Below, piece after piece: positions 43,337 to 55,299 of a stretch of DNA of 64,000 bases. The notes below the pieces were generated by a model. The model made no database searches. It was not told where the DNA came from and worked only from the letters and a program-made list of their open reading frames with translations. The DNA is from Metellina segmentata. Lineage: Eukaryota; Arthropoda; Arachnida; Araneae; Tetragnathidae. A program made the position numbers and the translations under genes. The stretch is from positions 129,835,399 to 129,899,398 of the forward strand of contig OX375873.1 of NCBI GenBank assembly GCA_947359465.1, read 5' to 3'. Position 1 is the stretch's first letter. Each line of letters opens with the position of its first letter.

Positions 43337-44279
43337 TATTTGTGTTACGTTTTCGCAGGGTATTTTCCTTGTTTTTCTTCGCTATTTTTCGTATTAAGAC
43401 GGTGGTTTTCTGTACATTTGAGTCATAATTTCCTTTTCTTTTATCTGTGCGTTCTTTTTTTTTTGTACTTTAAACCGTTTGAAAAAAAATCTAGAAAAAT
43501 CGGAGGGATAATTTTTTTAAAACATTTTCTCTTGTATGTCTTGTTTTATGGAATTACCTTTATGTAATGTATTTAAATAAAACCTAAGTGCTTCTCTTAG
43601 TGTATATAATACTTTTACTCATTTAAACTTATTTATCTGAGTCAGTTAAAAAATATCTATGATCTCTCTGTATATGTATCGACAAATCGCAAGTCGTAAA
43701 ATTTAATCACAGTGAAAATATTATATCTGAAAATAAAATATGTTTCGAAAAGCAATTATGTATTCTTTCTGGTGGTTTTCCTAGGAGCTACAAATTGCAA
43801 GTTTTAAAATCAAAACATATTCCATATTCACAAAAAAAATATATATATATTATACATTCTTCTTTGCATCACTGTTTTATAAAAATCTTTAGTTACTTTG
43901 AAAACATTTTAAGATAGCAAAGTAGCAAAAATTGGTTTGCTTTTATGAAATAATGGTTAAAAATGCGCAAGTTCGTACAGCAAATACTTGAAATCGAAAT
44001 GGTCAATTTAATCACTAGGGTTGAAAATGTTACATCAGATCGATATACATTAAATACATTAGTAGAATAAAAATATGATTTTCCTTAAATAAATAATTTC
44101 AAATTGAAACTTTTATATTTTTTCCAATACGAACGGGCCGATGCGAAAAATGACCTTCGTTTGATTTGAGATTCGAGACACAGCAGATTCCATTTCCTGC
44201 GCTCAAACGATTCCACAGCGAAGTAAAGCAAAACAAATAAAAAAAATATTTAGACTATATTGTTTAGTTTTATTTTGTT
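43337..44279. other. Unassigned AT-rich DNA
   Basis: No gene. The 75-codon frame at 43340-43567 is Phe/Leu-rich from T-rich DNA. Confidence 0.45.
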
Positions 44280-44415
44280 GTAAAATCGGGATCATTGAAG
44301 ATAGACTAAAAATTTCAACGGATTTTAAATCTGCGGAAAATTTTACACCAGATACCTTATACATTTGATTTTCTTTAATAAATAATTTTTCAATTTCATA
44401 TTTATATTTTCGCAA
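44280..44415. repeat. Partial GGTCCCTA MITE, copy 3
   Basis: Matches the interior of the 7689 and 13142 copies (AAATCTGCGGAAAATTTTACACCAGATAC, then TATTTTCGCAA). Confidence 0.6.
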
Positions 44416-44479
44416 GAGATTGTGACGTCACGCATATTACATCTCTTCACAATTCGAATTTGGGCGCATTTGACAATGA

Positions 44480-44530
44480 GCGTTGCCCGTGGTGTTGATT
44501 TGAGAAGAAAACCAACACCACGGGCAACGC
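44480..44530. repeat. 18-bp perfect hairpin stem, 15-nt loop
   Basis: GCGTTGCCCGTGGTGTTG (44480-44497) and its exact reverse complement (44513-44530). GCGGGCAACGCCGTG recurs nearby at 44644. Following sequence (44531-44590) is related to 13985-14060 on the other strand. Confidence 0.85.
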
Positions 44531-44689
44531 CGTGATGGCTGTTATCCAATAGACTAAGAATTCCCATTTGGTTTGCGAATTCGTAGCAATCACCTGGGGT
44601 TAGCGAGCAGTGGTTACATCTGACCCCCACTAAAAGAACAGTCGCGGGCAACGCCGTGCTGACCACGCAGTGGCTAGTAGATAATATGA

Positions 44690-44835
44690 TTCACTGTCTC
44701 TTCCTCTTCTCCGCATTTACACATATTAGTCTTTGCAGTAAAACTATGTTATTTCTTTAGGGCTCCATGTCCTGTTAGCAGTTGATTTATCTCGAATGAA
44801 CCTCGGTGTTTCATAGTTGAGAAAGGAAAATTAAT
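44690..44835 (-). pseudogene. Non-LTR retrotransposon (LINE) C-terminal fragment
   Basis: The - strand frame reads FEINQLLTGHGALKK, a stop, then TNMCKCGEEEETVNHII. The LTGHG block and CxCGxxEExxHI zinc-knuckle-like motif are typical of the C-terminal tail of LINE reverse transcriptase proteins. Truncated on both sides. Confidence 0.7.
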
Positions 44836-44844
44836 ATTTATCAC

Positions 44845-45170
44845 CTTGCTCCAGTCATTTCCGAATTGTTCTTGCACAACTTTTGCCCAAGCAAGTCTCT
44901 TCTTTGCCCTAGCAGATGTGATTTTAACCTTTTTTCGAGGACGACGAGCACTGAGTCTAGCTGAGATGAGCTTTCTACGGATAGAAGAATCAGATACATT
45001 TACTCCGTACGCTTGAAGAGAGATTTTTAGTTCATGACTAGTTCATCTACTGTTAGATTTAGCAATTTGAATTAATTTCCTTTCAGTTCTTGCAGTAAAT
45101 TTACTTTTCCTTCCGCATTTCCCAACTCTAGAATTTCCATATTCACATTTGGAGTCCAAAGATCCTTTTT
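44845..45170 (-). pseudogene. Tc1-like transposase, N-terminal DNA-binding part
   Basis: The - strand gives KSKFTARTERKLIQIAKSN, (stop) ELKISLQAYGVNVSDSSIRR, LISARLSARRPRKKVKI and LAWAKVVQEQFGNDWSKV, the paired helix-turn-helix region of Tc1 transposases. It stops just before the first catalytic Asp and joins LINE-tail sequence. Confidence 0.72.
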
Positions 45171-46254
45171 GTTCTACACACAGATGCTTGAGAAATTTTT
45201 GATTTTTTAGTGATTTCGTGTTGCGTATAGTTATTTTCTTGGATGAGACACTTTTTCACAGCTAGCTTTCTAGGAGAAATATCACTTGCTTTACGCAATA
45301 ATCACGCAATAATCCTTTGACAAACGAAAAAAAGCTACCAATTATAAACTAATCAAAGCAGCAAAAAGAATTGCTTTAACAATAAAATAATACCGATGCC
45401 AACTCAAGAAAAGAAACAAAATACTAGCACAGCAAGCAGCGATTTTAAAATTTTATTTTAAGTTCGTTTGTTAATCAAATAAATTTTTTATGCAATGCAA
45501 ACAATTTGATTACTTTGAATAAAATATTTTTCTTTTTAGAAAATGATATTATTTAACAAAATTATATCCCCAAAACAATTCTAAAGGAGTAAAAATATAT
45601 TGGATCAACAAAACAAATTACCTTTCATGAAATATTGCAAGTATATACAAAATGAATCAAGAAAAACTGAAAAAATCTCAATTATTCTAATTTTCACACC
45701 TCTGTATTCAGAATTGATAAGCAATAACTATTATGCATTCCCACAAATTTTCGTTTTTATTGTTAATACCCAATTTATTTTATAACGTCTTTTCCTTAAG
45801 TGGGGTATTTGTCCCAGAATTACGTTATGGCAAAAATTTTCTGACATGACTAGATACATCCACCATCAATTTTGCTTATAGCCATATACATAGCCGAAAT
45901 ACCAGCATAAGGGGTACAGAATCAGGGATTTAATATAATGGTTAAACGAGCAAAAACTGAAAAAATTGGACAATTCTGATATGTAGCAACTCGTAGTTTA
46001 TCAGATACCGCGCAAATGTCAAATTATTACAGATTAAACGTTCTGTAAAGCTGATAAACTTAGTTCAAAGTGGGAGAAACGTAAAAAGAAGGCAATTAAG
46101 ATAATTTTAGAATATTGGAAAGTTAAAGACGTTTTAACTGTTTAGATCAATACAATCAATGTAAGGCAATTTTTAAGCACTATTGGTTGAATATAATTTA
46201 TAAATGAATTTTTTTTTTTACATTTTACATTACAGCGTTTCCGAAATATACCCT
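45171..46254. other. Unassigned AT-rich DNA
   Basis: No gene or repeat matched. Confidence 0.45.
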
Positions 46255-46810
46255 ATTAGTGCCTAGCGTCCCTTTTAAGGGATGCTTAAAAAAAGATCCT
46301 CACTTTCGCATGAATGCAGCTCTCAACTTAAAAATCATGAAGAAACATTTCTACGCATTTGTTTCAGTTATATTCAGTAGATGACATCATTTTAGGGTAG
46401 TAAACTTGGTGACGTGGATTTTCTGTTTTCATCTACTCAAAACGCATCTTCTGCAATGTCAGATCAAAGAATTTAAGATTTCCCCATTATTTATATTTCA
46501 TTTGGTCTGTATTTGATAAATGTGGCACTAAATACAATTCTTTAGTTTATGTATTTTGAGAATTTTTTATTTTTGAATTTTGATGATGTTTTTAGCAATT
46601 TAGAAACATTTTGAAAAAGGAACGTTAGACACAGAAGGGCACGTATATTTGCTCTGCGCAAATATGACAAAGATCCTGGCGTTTCAAGTCAGGGTTAAAA
46701 TTTTTGTTATGATCAACCATTATAATGCTTTTGCAAAACTTAACTTTTGTTTCTCTTTGGATTTTTATAGAAAATAAAAAAAAGAAATTACTATTCAATT
46801 TCGTTACTTA
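46255..46810 (-). repeat. Dispersed ~550-bp repeat, copy 2
   Basis: Inverted copy of 27440-28010. GCCTAGCGTCCCTTTTAAGG begins it; CAAAGATCCTGGCGTTTC and AATGCTTTTGCAAAACTTAA lie near the end. Confidence 0.8.
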
Positions 46811-47084
46811 ACTAAATTTTGGTTGCAGTATCCTCATATGTTGTTGTTTACTACAAACTAAAAATATTAGTTGTTAAACATTTTAAAATGCTTGTTTACT
46901 TCTGAAAAATATATTTGAAGTCTTTGCTTTAGAGCACTTAAATTTTAAACTTGACATTTAAAAAAATAGGCACACAACTTATGCATTTTTTATACTAACA
47001 TCTGAGATATTTGTTTTTAAATGTAACTTTTCGTGGTTCTGTGATTGACATTATTTTATATTTTTTTAGTTTGACTGTGGAATA

Positions 47085-48640
47085 AACCCTGGCATTGCTG
47101 GAACAGCTATCTAATGACGATGATGAGTTCAAAGAGGCCGATATTTGCATCTGTCCACCTTCCCAGGACAACGAAATCACTGACAAGACAGTAGACCAGA
47201 AGTTGCGATACATGTCGACAAGTTACCTGGTCAACAGTTAAGGGCTTCTGATAGCATTATTTGAAAGGTAACCCATGGTAAACAGCATGTTGGAGAACAC
47301 CGTTACTTGTAAAACGACAGTGAAGAATCAGTAACCTCCTGCCAGTAAGTGTAAAAAGACAGAAAATAAAAACCTACATAAAGAAAATAGTCTCACAAGA
47401 ACATACCCGATCATAAAAAAGAAAATTTATCATGGAATGTGCCAAAAAAAAAACACTTTTAAAATTTTCACTGGGCACATGTAATATTTGAATAATTTAT
47501 ATATTTGATTAATTTATATCACATGAATTGCTAGATTAATTCGTTTCGCAGAGCATTTTGTATGCTCAACAAAAAAAAACAATCCTACGTTTTCTGACTC
47601 GAAGTTAATTGTGTTTGTTCTTTGGCATTATTTTAACCAGCGGGAATGCTATTTTGCCAGGGACGCCTTTACTGGTCTGCTGATATTGATGTCAACAACA
47701 CTGCAATAAGTTCTGCAACGTGCAGAAATTTATTTGAACAAATCTTGCAGTACTTCCATATGGTTGATAATAACATGATCAACAAACAAGATAAGCTGTT
47801 AAACCCCAGTAGCAGTAGTTTTCGATTGCTGAAAGCATGGTGCCGAACTATGGCCGCAACAACTGCACACAGTTCATACGCGGCAAACCGATCCGTTTTT
47901 GACACCACACGGTTTGCTGCTTAAACACAAGGCTTGGTTATTTGGTGCAGTTTGAGCCCTATAAAGAGGCAGGAACTGTAAATATTTTTGAAAAATTATG
48001 TATGACAGGTTCGGTTTTCGTGGATCTCATTTCAGAACTACATAAACATTCAACGTTGACATACTTTGACAGTTTATTTACTTCTCCTGCACTAATTGAT
48101 TATTTGTCCAATAAAGGATTTAATGTCACTAGGACAGTACGTCTCTATCGCACTGAAAAATGCCCATTAAGCGACGTTTCATTTTATTAGAAGCATACCT
48201 GATGGACCTTTGAGTGTAAGTACGGTGAAAAGCAAAACAATGTAATCCTAGTTAAATGGAACGACAACAATGTTGTAACCATAGCTTTAAATGGCATAAT
48301 GTTTACTCATTGGTAAAAGCTAAACGGAGGTTAAACACCGGGGAAAAGAATTGAAACAGATCAATCGAATTTAATTCATAAATATAATGATTCCATGGGG
48401 GACTAACACAATGAATCAGAATTAACAGAATGGATCAGAGCATTGATCCGGAGTAGGAAATGGTGGTGGCCTTTTTCATATTTGGATTAGAGGCTGCTAT
48501 GCAAAATGTCTGGCATTTATATCGTTTCTGTGCATCATCAAGCCTGAACCCCTTGCACTTTCTCCAATTCCGAACATAGATATGTTGGTCTATTTTAAGA
48601 AATATACAACAGAAAAGAAGTTACAACCAGGGATAAATTT
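47085..48640 (+). pseudogene. piggyBac-like transposase, most complete copy
   Basis: The acidic N-terminus LEQLSNDDDEFKEADICI lies at about 47090-47145. The main domain follows: 47646-47923 (GRLYWSADIDVNNTAISSA, FEQILQYFHMVDNN), 47942-48190 (QFEPYKEAGTVNIFEKLCM, FDSLFTSPALIDYLSNKGF, VRLYRTEKCPL), then VILVKWNDNNVVT (about 48241-48279), SRKWWWPFFIFGLEAAMQN and WHLYRFCASS. These are the DDE_Tnp_1_7 blocks in order. Stops (for example at 47921-47923) and many frameshifts make it dead. The middle segment with the first catalytic Asp is missing or unrecognisable. Confidence 0.82.
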
Positions 48641-48643
48641 AGC

Positions 48644-49066
48644 CTTTACGCTGCGGCAGATAGACAAATGTTACCACTACAATTTCGTTTACACCGGCTG
48701 CATGGTATAGATCTATGTACTGTGGAAGTTACCCCTTCCCCTTTTTTTAAGTGACCTCTGTCATCGATCGCCATTTACGAGATTTCAGCGACTGACCTTC
48801 CAGAGGGTTCCTCTTTTGGTTCGATACCCTACCCTGTCGACCGTAAGGTGTGAAAGGTTTTTAGAAAGGCCGAAGGTCGCTCCGTTGATATGTATCTCAC
48901 GCCAAACGATACGCCACGCAATACTATGAAAGGAAAGCGTCAGTCACAAATGCCACTCAAGGATCTAACGCTCCCAAGTTAGGTAATGGTAAGCTGGGTC
49001 GAACATGCAGGCGAAAGAGCAGTTCTGTGAGACGATTAAAAAAATATTAGCGCCGAAGCGTAAAGG
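48644..49066. mobile_element. CCTTTACGC MITE, copy 1
   Basis: TIRs CCTTTACGCTGCGGC / inward right CCTTTACGCTTCGGC, flanked by TTAG on both sides (48640-48643, 49067-49070). 423 bp, GC-richer than the surroundings. It follows the piggyBac relic directly. TTA-containing duplication fits PIF/Harbinger, unproven. Confidence 0.75.
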
Positions 49067-49070
49067 TTAG

Positions 49071-52000
49071 GGAAACCAAAGGACTTAAAATGAAGAGTAT
49101 CAAATGTCATTAGATATAACGGGAATAAACCTTATGCAATTGTTTATAAAACTCAGGTGAGATGCGCTAATGGTTTAAGAAAGTGCATCGAAAATGTAGC
49201 AAGTGCATGGTTTGCATGACAAATGCTTTTTAGAATTTTATACCATAAAACTAAAAAAATACTTTATTTGCAGGCACTCTCAATGTCTTTAAATGCTTTA
49301 TTCGACATGCTTTAACAAAAAAAATCATTTTTTATAAAAGTAATGTTTTTACACTTAGTTTTTTAATTTTAAAACAATTATGTTATTCTAAATTCGATGC
49401 ATAAAATTGTTAGACATATATTGTTTACCATATGATTTTAATAAAAAACAGTTTACGCACAAAATCTGTTGCGATTTTTCGAGATTAACTTAAATTATGT
49501 GTTAAACACTTTCATCACGTTCTCCTCGAATACCAAACACAATTCTTTCAAACACTAATTAATTCGATTTTCTGTAGGTTATTCAACTAAAATATTTATG
49601 TCGAATATTGCAACAAAACCCAAAAAATGTAGTTCCAACTCACCAAGGATCGATTGCTAATAGCTGATTATCTGTTATCTAGCTGATTATCTGTTATTAT
49701 AGCTGATTATCTATTACAGTTCTCACTATCGCTAAACTAAGAAAGCAAGTGTGTATTTGCATTTTACAATACTTCAAAACCTTATCTATAATTTTATATT
49801 GTACACTGACATTAAGAACTATATTTTATCGTGACGAGACTTCGGAGAAGTACTATAAAAATGTCCAGCAAGTGAATATGTTTAAAATCAAGGATTATTT
49901 GAGGGATGGAAAATTCCCGGTATATTCTACTAGCTATGAGGTAAGTGAATGTAAATAATTTAGCTTAGGATTATCATTGTTAGAGTTGTTCACTATTAAA
50001 AAAAAATTCATTTTTATAAATGTAAACGTAGTTAGCAAGAATTATTTTATGCGCAAAACGATGTTCCCTCTTGTGCCTAGCAACCCTTTTATGGTCGTTT
50101 GAGTTTTTGTCAATAAAAACCTCAATTTATACTTTGGATTTTTTTAAATATTTTTCCAGCTGATTACCTTTTAGTACCTTTAGTACCTATAAATATTGTC
50201 GTTAAGCTGAACAATATATTGTTTTATAATGCAAAATAGCAGGTTTCCATAAAAATATTTGATTATACAATCCATATACATGTTGTAATGCGATACATAA
50301 ATTTAATTTTTCCCACCATTTATTGGTCTAAAGTATAGTCATCTTTTCTAATAGTAAAACAAAATACTCAAAAGTGCTCAAAACCGATTATTAAATCTTT
50401 TTACAGATCACGGTTCTGAAGTAAAAGTATTAATTACATTTTCTAAAAATAAATAATATAACTAATTAAAATTCTAATTTTAATAGCACGTAATTTCAAA
50501 TATATTTCAAAACACCAAATACTTTTCACTTTTGAAAGTATGCAATTATTTCCCAAAAAACTAACTCTTAAGTTCATATTATTTAGATAAGTAACTAGGT
50601 TTCGTTATTTAATCAAAGGCAAATCTACTTAACGTTTAAAACGACTCTTAGACAAGATGCAAATTTTATGTATCCAAATATTTTCATCTAAAATTAAGCA
50701 AATATTGAGATAATTTCGTACATCCCTCTGAAATATTACTCAAAAAAGTAATCCATACACTGTCAATAAAGCAGCTTCATCTAACACGACGCAAAAGATA
50801 AAATGATCTCATCTGTTGAAAACTCGTGTTTCTACGGTCAATTTCGCCCCCAAACTTCCATGAACACATTTCGTGGGGAAACGGTAATATATTTTCATAA
50901 CACTTTCCTGCATTCGGGCTCAGAGATCGAAATAAACTTAATTTTGAGTGTGGCTCACGTGTCGAAAAGTAATGTCCTAAATTGCATTATCACCAAAGAG
51001 GATGCGAAGAAAGGACGTACGCTATTTGTGTTTTCAATCTTATTTTGCGAACGTGACAATGGTGTGAAAATTACACCAAACTGCCGAAACTTATGACATT
51101 TTGTTTCCAGTCAGTCACGTTCGGCCCATTAAATACTTTTTCTTTCATCCATCTGTTCCGAGAACGGGAAATAAATTTTTAGTGATTTTTTCCCTTTTAG
51201 TAGTCTGGCATGTATTTTTCAAAAGGTAATTTAAACATAGCATGTTAAATGATTAACTAAATTTCTATCTGGCAGCTTCAAAAGTAAAATATGAAAAGTG
51301 ACTGGTTTCGTTTTAGGTATTTATCTGGATAGAAAAGGTTATTTATCAAACAGTAATATATTTTGGGATAATTTAGTGCATACGAGTGTCTTTAGTGTGT
51401 AGCGATTGTGTTTAATGTATATGAGTTATCAGTGTTAACACACACACACTGTGCCTATTTTAAAAGAAGAGATTCATTGATTCGGCATTTGCTTCATGAG
51501 TGTCTAATGCTCATCAACTGAAGAACCTGGTACGAAAAATTCTTTAAAAAATAAACTTTTTAATTTTACTATTACATGGTAGAGGGTGATTTTCAGATTC
51601 CAGTGATATTTGTGTTTTATGGTTTTAAATATTTAAAAGGGCTTAAAAAAACCAAAAAACAAAAGTAAACACAAATGCCACGTCCACTTTTACAGCTGTC
51701 ACAATTTATAAACTTTGCAATTTAATTATATAAACTACTCTTATAAGGTATTTTTTAATATAGTTGGCAGACTTGAAAGGTTTTCTAAGTTGTGTGCCTA
51801 TTTTTTCTGAAGTAAGTTATTTGACTACGATATGCTTAACTGTTTTTTTTTCTCAAAATGTGATTTTTGCACACTTAGGTACATTTTTCTCAAATTGCAC
51901 TCAATTTACAAGCTTGAAATTTTGCACACTATTTAAACCATATCCTATTAACACAGTTAATCCCATATTTTAATGAAAAATAAAACATAAAATTTTTTAG

Positions 52001-52494
52001 AAATTTAGAGCCTAACGAAAATTTTTAGAATAATAGTTAAAAAAGGCATATTTTATAGTCGTATAAAACAAACTCGCTTCAAATTACAAAATAAATTTAA
52101 TAAATATTTAACATTGAGCTAAAACATAAATAATAATACATAAAAAAAAATTTCTGTCATTATAGCACTGAATACTTAATAAGTATAATACTGAAAAAAT
52201 TAATAAGTACCTTAAAACTTTTATAATATTACATCAGTTCACATGGCAGTACAATTTTTCTCATTTTTTCTCCTTCAAGAAGTACTAAGTTCCCTTAATA
52301 AATGAATTATGAATTATTTCACAAGTCATAGGAAACATTCTATTACTTGAATTCCGAGGATATTTATATTTATTTTGATTTTACTTACATGCAGTCTTCT
52401 AGAAATATCTAGTAAAATTCCACTTGCTGAATGCCAAGCACTTTCTTTTATTTTCAAAATTTCGATAGAAATTCTTATCTTTCTAGAAAGTTAT
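49071..52494. other. Unassigned AT-rich DNA
   Basis: Contains three copies of TAGCTGATTATCTGTTAT (about 49660-49720) and a 97-codon + frame (50803-51096) that starts with ATG in a slightly GC-richer patch but has no motif I recognise. Otherwise empty to my eye. Confidence 0.4.
49660..49720. repeat. Short tandem repeat (~22 bp x3)
   Basis: TAGCTGATTATCTGTTAT occurs three times with small spacers. Confidence 0.85.
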
Positions 52495-52790
52495 AGGGTC
52501 TGCGTATCCCGATTGGAAAAGTAACGGAATAGCAACCATAGTTACGAGTTTGAATCCAACTAAAGACTGTCGTATACAAAAGGGCTGGTGCAAATTAAAT
52601 ATGTCGCGACCTCTAATGTCCTCAGGTTGGAGTGGTGTGGGAGTTTGGCAAGTGAGGTGCCAGCTCAGGTGTCAATTTGTCATCTGACAGTGTTGTCGTA
52701 GAATCTTTACCTTCGGGATTGAAACTGGACGGAAAAAATAGCACTTTGAGTTGCACCAGTGCAACGCTAATTAAAAAATACCTACCTATC
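52495..52790 (+). mobile_element. tRNA-derived SINE
   Basis: B-box-like CGAGTTTGAATCC (about 52547), body GTGGTGTGGGAGTTTGGC and GAGGTGCCAGCTCAGGTG matching the 30920 copy, and a diverged tail GGGATTGAAACTGGAC. Confidence 0.68.
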
Positions 52791-53629
52791 CAGAAATATG
52801 TACTCCATCAAACTCGATTATTTTAAAAAACAATCCACGTCATGATGATTTTATTTGATTCAGCTAGAAGACTACATTTATAAGAGAGGATAAATGCCCT
52901 ACACTTCTAACAATGCAATATTTGCGCATGCACCTTTGCTTACGAACTTCAAATTTCGTAATTTGTTCCGAGAAAGACGTATCTTTTCATTTCCACCTCT
53001 TAACAGCTTTATGGTTAGTGCTCCATGAGTAGGTGACCACAGAAGAGGCTTTCTTATCAGATGTTTCAACAACGCTCAATGCCTTTTTAGTGAATGCTTC
53101 TAAACGAGCTAACAGAAGCGTAACTTACTACTTCTCAGAAAGCGTTTCCTTGTTATTGATGGCCTGTAAAAGAGGAAGAGCCTTCAGACAGGACACTCCT
53201 GTCCCCAAAAGCTAACGAATTGTGATTGATGCGAGCGATTCCTTTGTTTGGGAGTGGTTAAAAACCGTGGTACAGAAATTGTTAAGAGCCGCTCTAGACA
53301 CCTAAATAAAACGGTACGACAGTAGTATCGGTCGTAAGTAGGGATTAAAATGCAGCAATAAACATCAGCTTCTCAAAAATAATACACGACTTGAGGCAGT
53401 TATAGTACAAAAATTGATATTTTAAGTAATTTCAGTGATAATTTAAAAGCAAGAGTGCAAGTGTACACTTTAAAGCAATGATATCTAACATATCTCACAA
53501 AAACGAATCAATGGAGTGCCTATGGTAGAAACCTCTGGCGGTTTGTTTGCATCAAACGTCGGTTTTGCTTAAGTAATGAAATCTTGTAGACATAAAATCA
53601 GAATGGATAAACTTTGCTTTACTATAACA
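52791..53629. other. Unassigned DNA
   Basis: A 60-codon frame (53033-53215) has no recognisable motif. Confidence 0.4.
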
Positions 53630-53890
53630 TGTTTAGGACTCCAGAAATTAGGGTATTTACATCAACAATAATTTAACGTAATTTCACAATCAGCACGTCC
53701 GAAGCCTGCGAGACAGAAAGCTAGGATGAAACTAAAATTCAAAGGAACGTTCCTTCTAGTGTTCTTAATTTTTGCATGTTCGTAGTTCACAAGAACATTC
53801 GAAGCTACCATCGGAACGTCAGAACACAAAGAACAGTTGCCATTGGTGGTCAATTTGGAAGCCATTCCGAAGAATCAAGTATCTTACGTC
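53630..53890. repeat. Host repeat, uninterrupted (empty-site) copy
   Basis: Collinear with 11130-11291 joined to 12248-12360. It carries the single pre-insertion site GTTCGTAG at about 53778-53785. Confidence 0.85.
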
Positions 53891-53979
53891 ATCGCATGTT
53901 TTTTTTTTTTTTTTTTACTTTGCAGGTTATGAACTGTTACCAGGATTTAGACTTGCCTCTACAAAGCTAAAAGGTATTC

Positions 53980-54207
53980 TTAAACCTCCTAGTGGCTGTC
54001 TCGTCGAGGTAGCTGGTCAGTAATAAAACTTACCAATCTTGATGTATGAGATACCTGGTCATTACAAGAGGTCTAGCACCATCTTGATATTTCCATTACA
54101 AAAAATAAACATTCGATAATGTATTGATGACGAAATATCTCGTACGTAGAAAACTTGGACAGGTCTTGATGGACGAGACGTCTCGTCGAAACTACTTAGA
54201 CGGTTAA
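53980..54207. mobile_element. TTAA MITE, copy E
   Basis: TTAA-ACCTCCTAGTGGC left end, CTACTTAGACGG-TTAA right end; internal GATGGACGAGACGTCTCGTCG palindrome near the right end. Confidence 0.78.
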
Positions 54208-55114
54208 TTTAATGATAGATGTATAAGTAATGATTTCAATATAAAAATATATTCATATAAAACACTGTGAAAAGTTACTAGAATTTCCAAAAATATATTT
54301 ACATTGGTTAAGAAACTAAATAATACACATATTTGAAAATTTGAAACCAATATAAAAATTTTAAAAGGATTCACATCTAAACGAACTGAAATAGATAGAT
54401 TTCATATATAAATTATTTTTCTTGAAGTATGGATTAAATTAAGCCATTTTTGAGGTGGGGTATATAATTAACTTTAATCAAAAACTAAGTCAATATCATC
54501 TTTAAAAGATCTTTACTTTACGGTACTGAAGAAATTAGCAGTATGTGATTCCTGGGTACACTGAAATTTTAAGGGAAAAATTGTACGAAATAAAGTAGGT
54601 GCAAGGCGCTTTTTAGGTTTTTATAAAATAAGATCAAAGATAAAAGTTAACGCGCATATTAAAAATGTTTACCTTAAATATGCCATAATTTGGGGATTAA
54701 GAAATGATTCATTATCGCTCCATTAGCGAGTAAATTAAGGACAGAGCAGAGTAAACAAAATGTTCGGCTGGAGAAGCATTTTAGAAGAAATATTAAATTA
54801 ACATAATAGTAGCTGAACGCCTGCTAGCATCTTGTCAGTAACATCACATCAATCACGGTTTTCTTCGTCGTTGATGTCGTTTTCGCCTAAAACTCGCGTA
54901 ATTTACGTGTCTTCGATGTTTTTGTAATACCGTAAATGGACACGTGTTCAATAGAAAAAAAAATTATCTGTCGCTGTAGTAGAGCTATAAATCATTAATT
55001 TAATTCCCCAGTTTTTATTTATATATTGATCTTTAATAAGAAAATAGTTGAACATATTTACCCCATTCAAAATATTTTGCTGCAGAAATCATATATGTTG
55101 GAGTAGTGTCGTCC
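54208..55114. other. Unassigned AT-rich DNA
   Basis: No gene or repeat matched. Confidence 0.45.
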
Positions 55115-55270
55115 TTAACACTCCAAATGTTTTGACGAGATATCTCGTCCATCAAGATGTGACAATTTTGCTCAATTTTCAAACAGGACGATCCTTGGTT
55201 AGATTCTAACTCACAATCCTCCAGTTACTAAATCGTTTCTTTTTCAACTGGGCCGCCAAGGTCAGGTTGA
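55115..55270. mobile_element. TTAA MITE, copy F (inverted, partial)
   Basis: TTAACACTCCAAATG followed by TTTTGACGAGATATCTCGTC, the right end of the family in reverse orientation. The other end is not recognisable. Confidence 0.72.
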
Positions 55271-55299
55271 CCCTTTGTTGCAATATATCACGTAGTTGC

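Noticed and set aside
50803..51096. 97-codon + frame as a host gene
   Set aside because: ATG start and mild GC rise, but no domain, no splice context and no paralogue in view; insufficient support.
53662..53865. 67-codon - frame
   Set aside because: Lies in a noncoding repeat whose second copy (11.1-12.4 kb) does not keep the frame.
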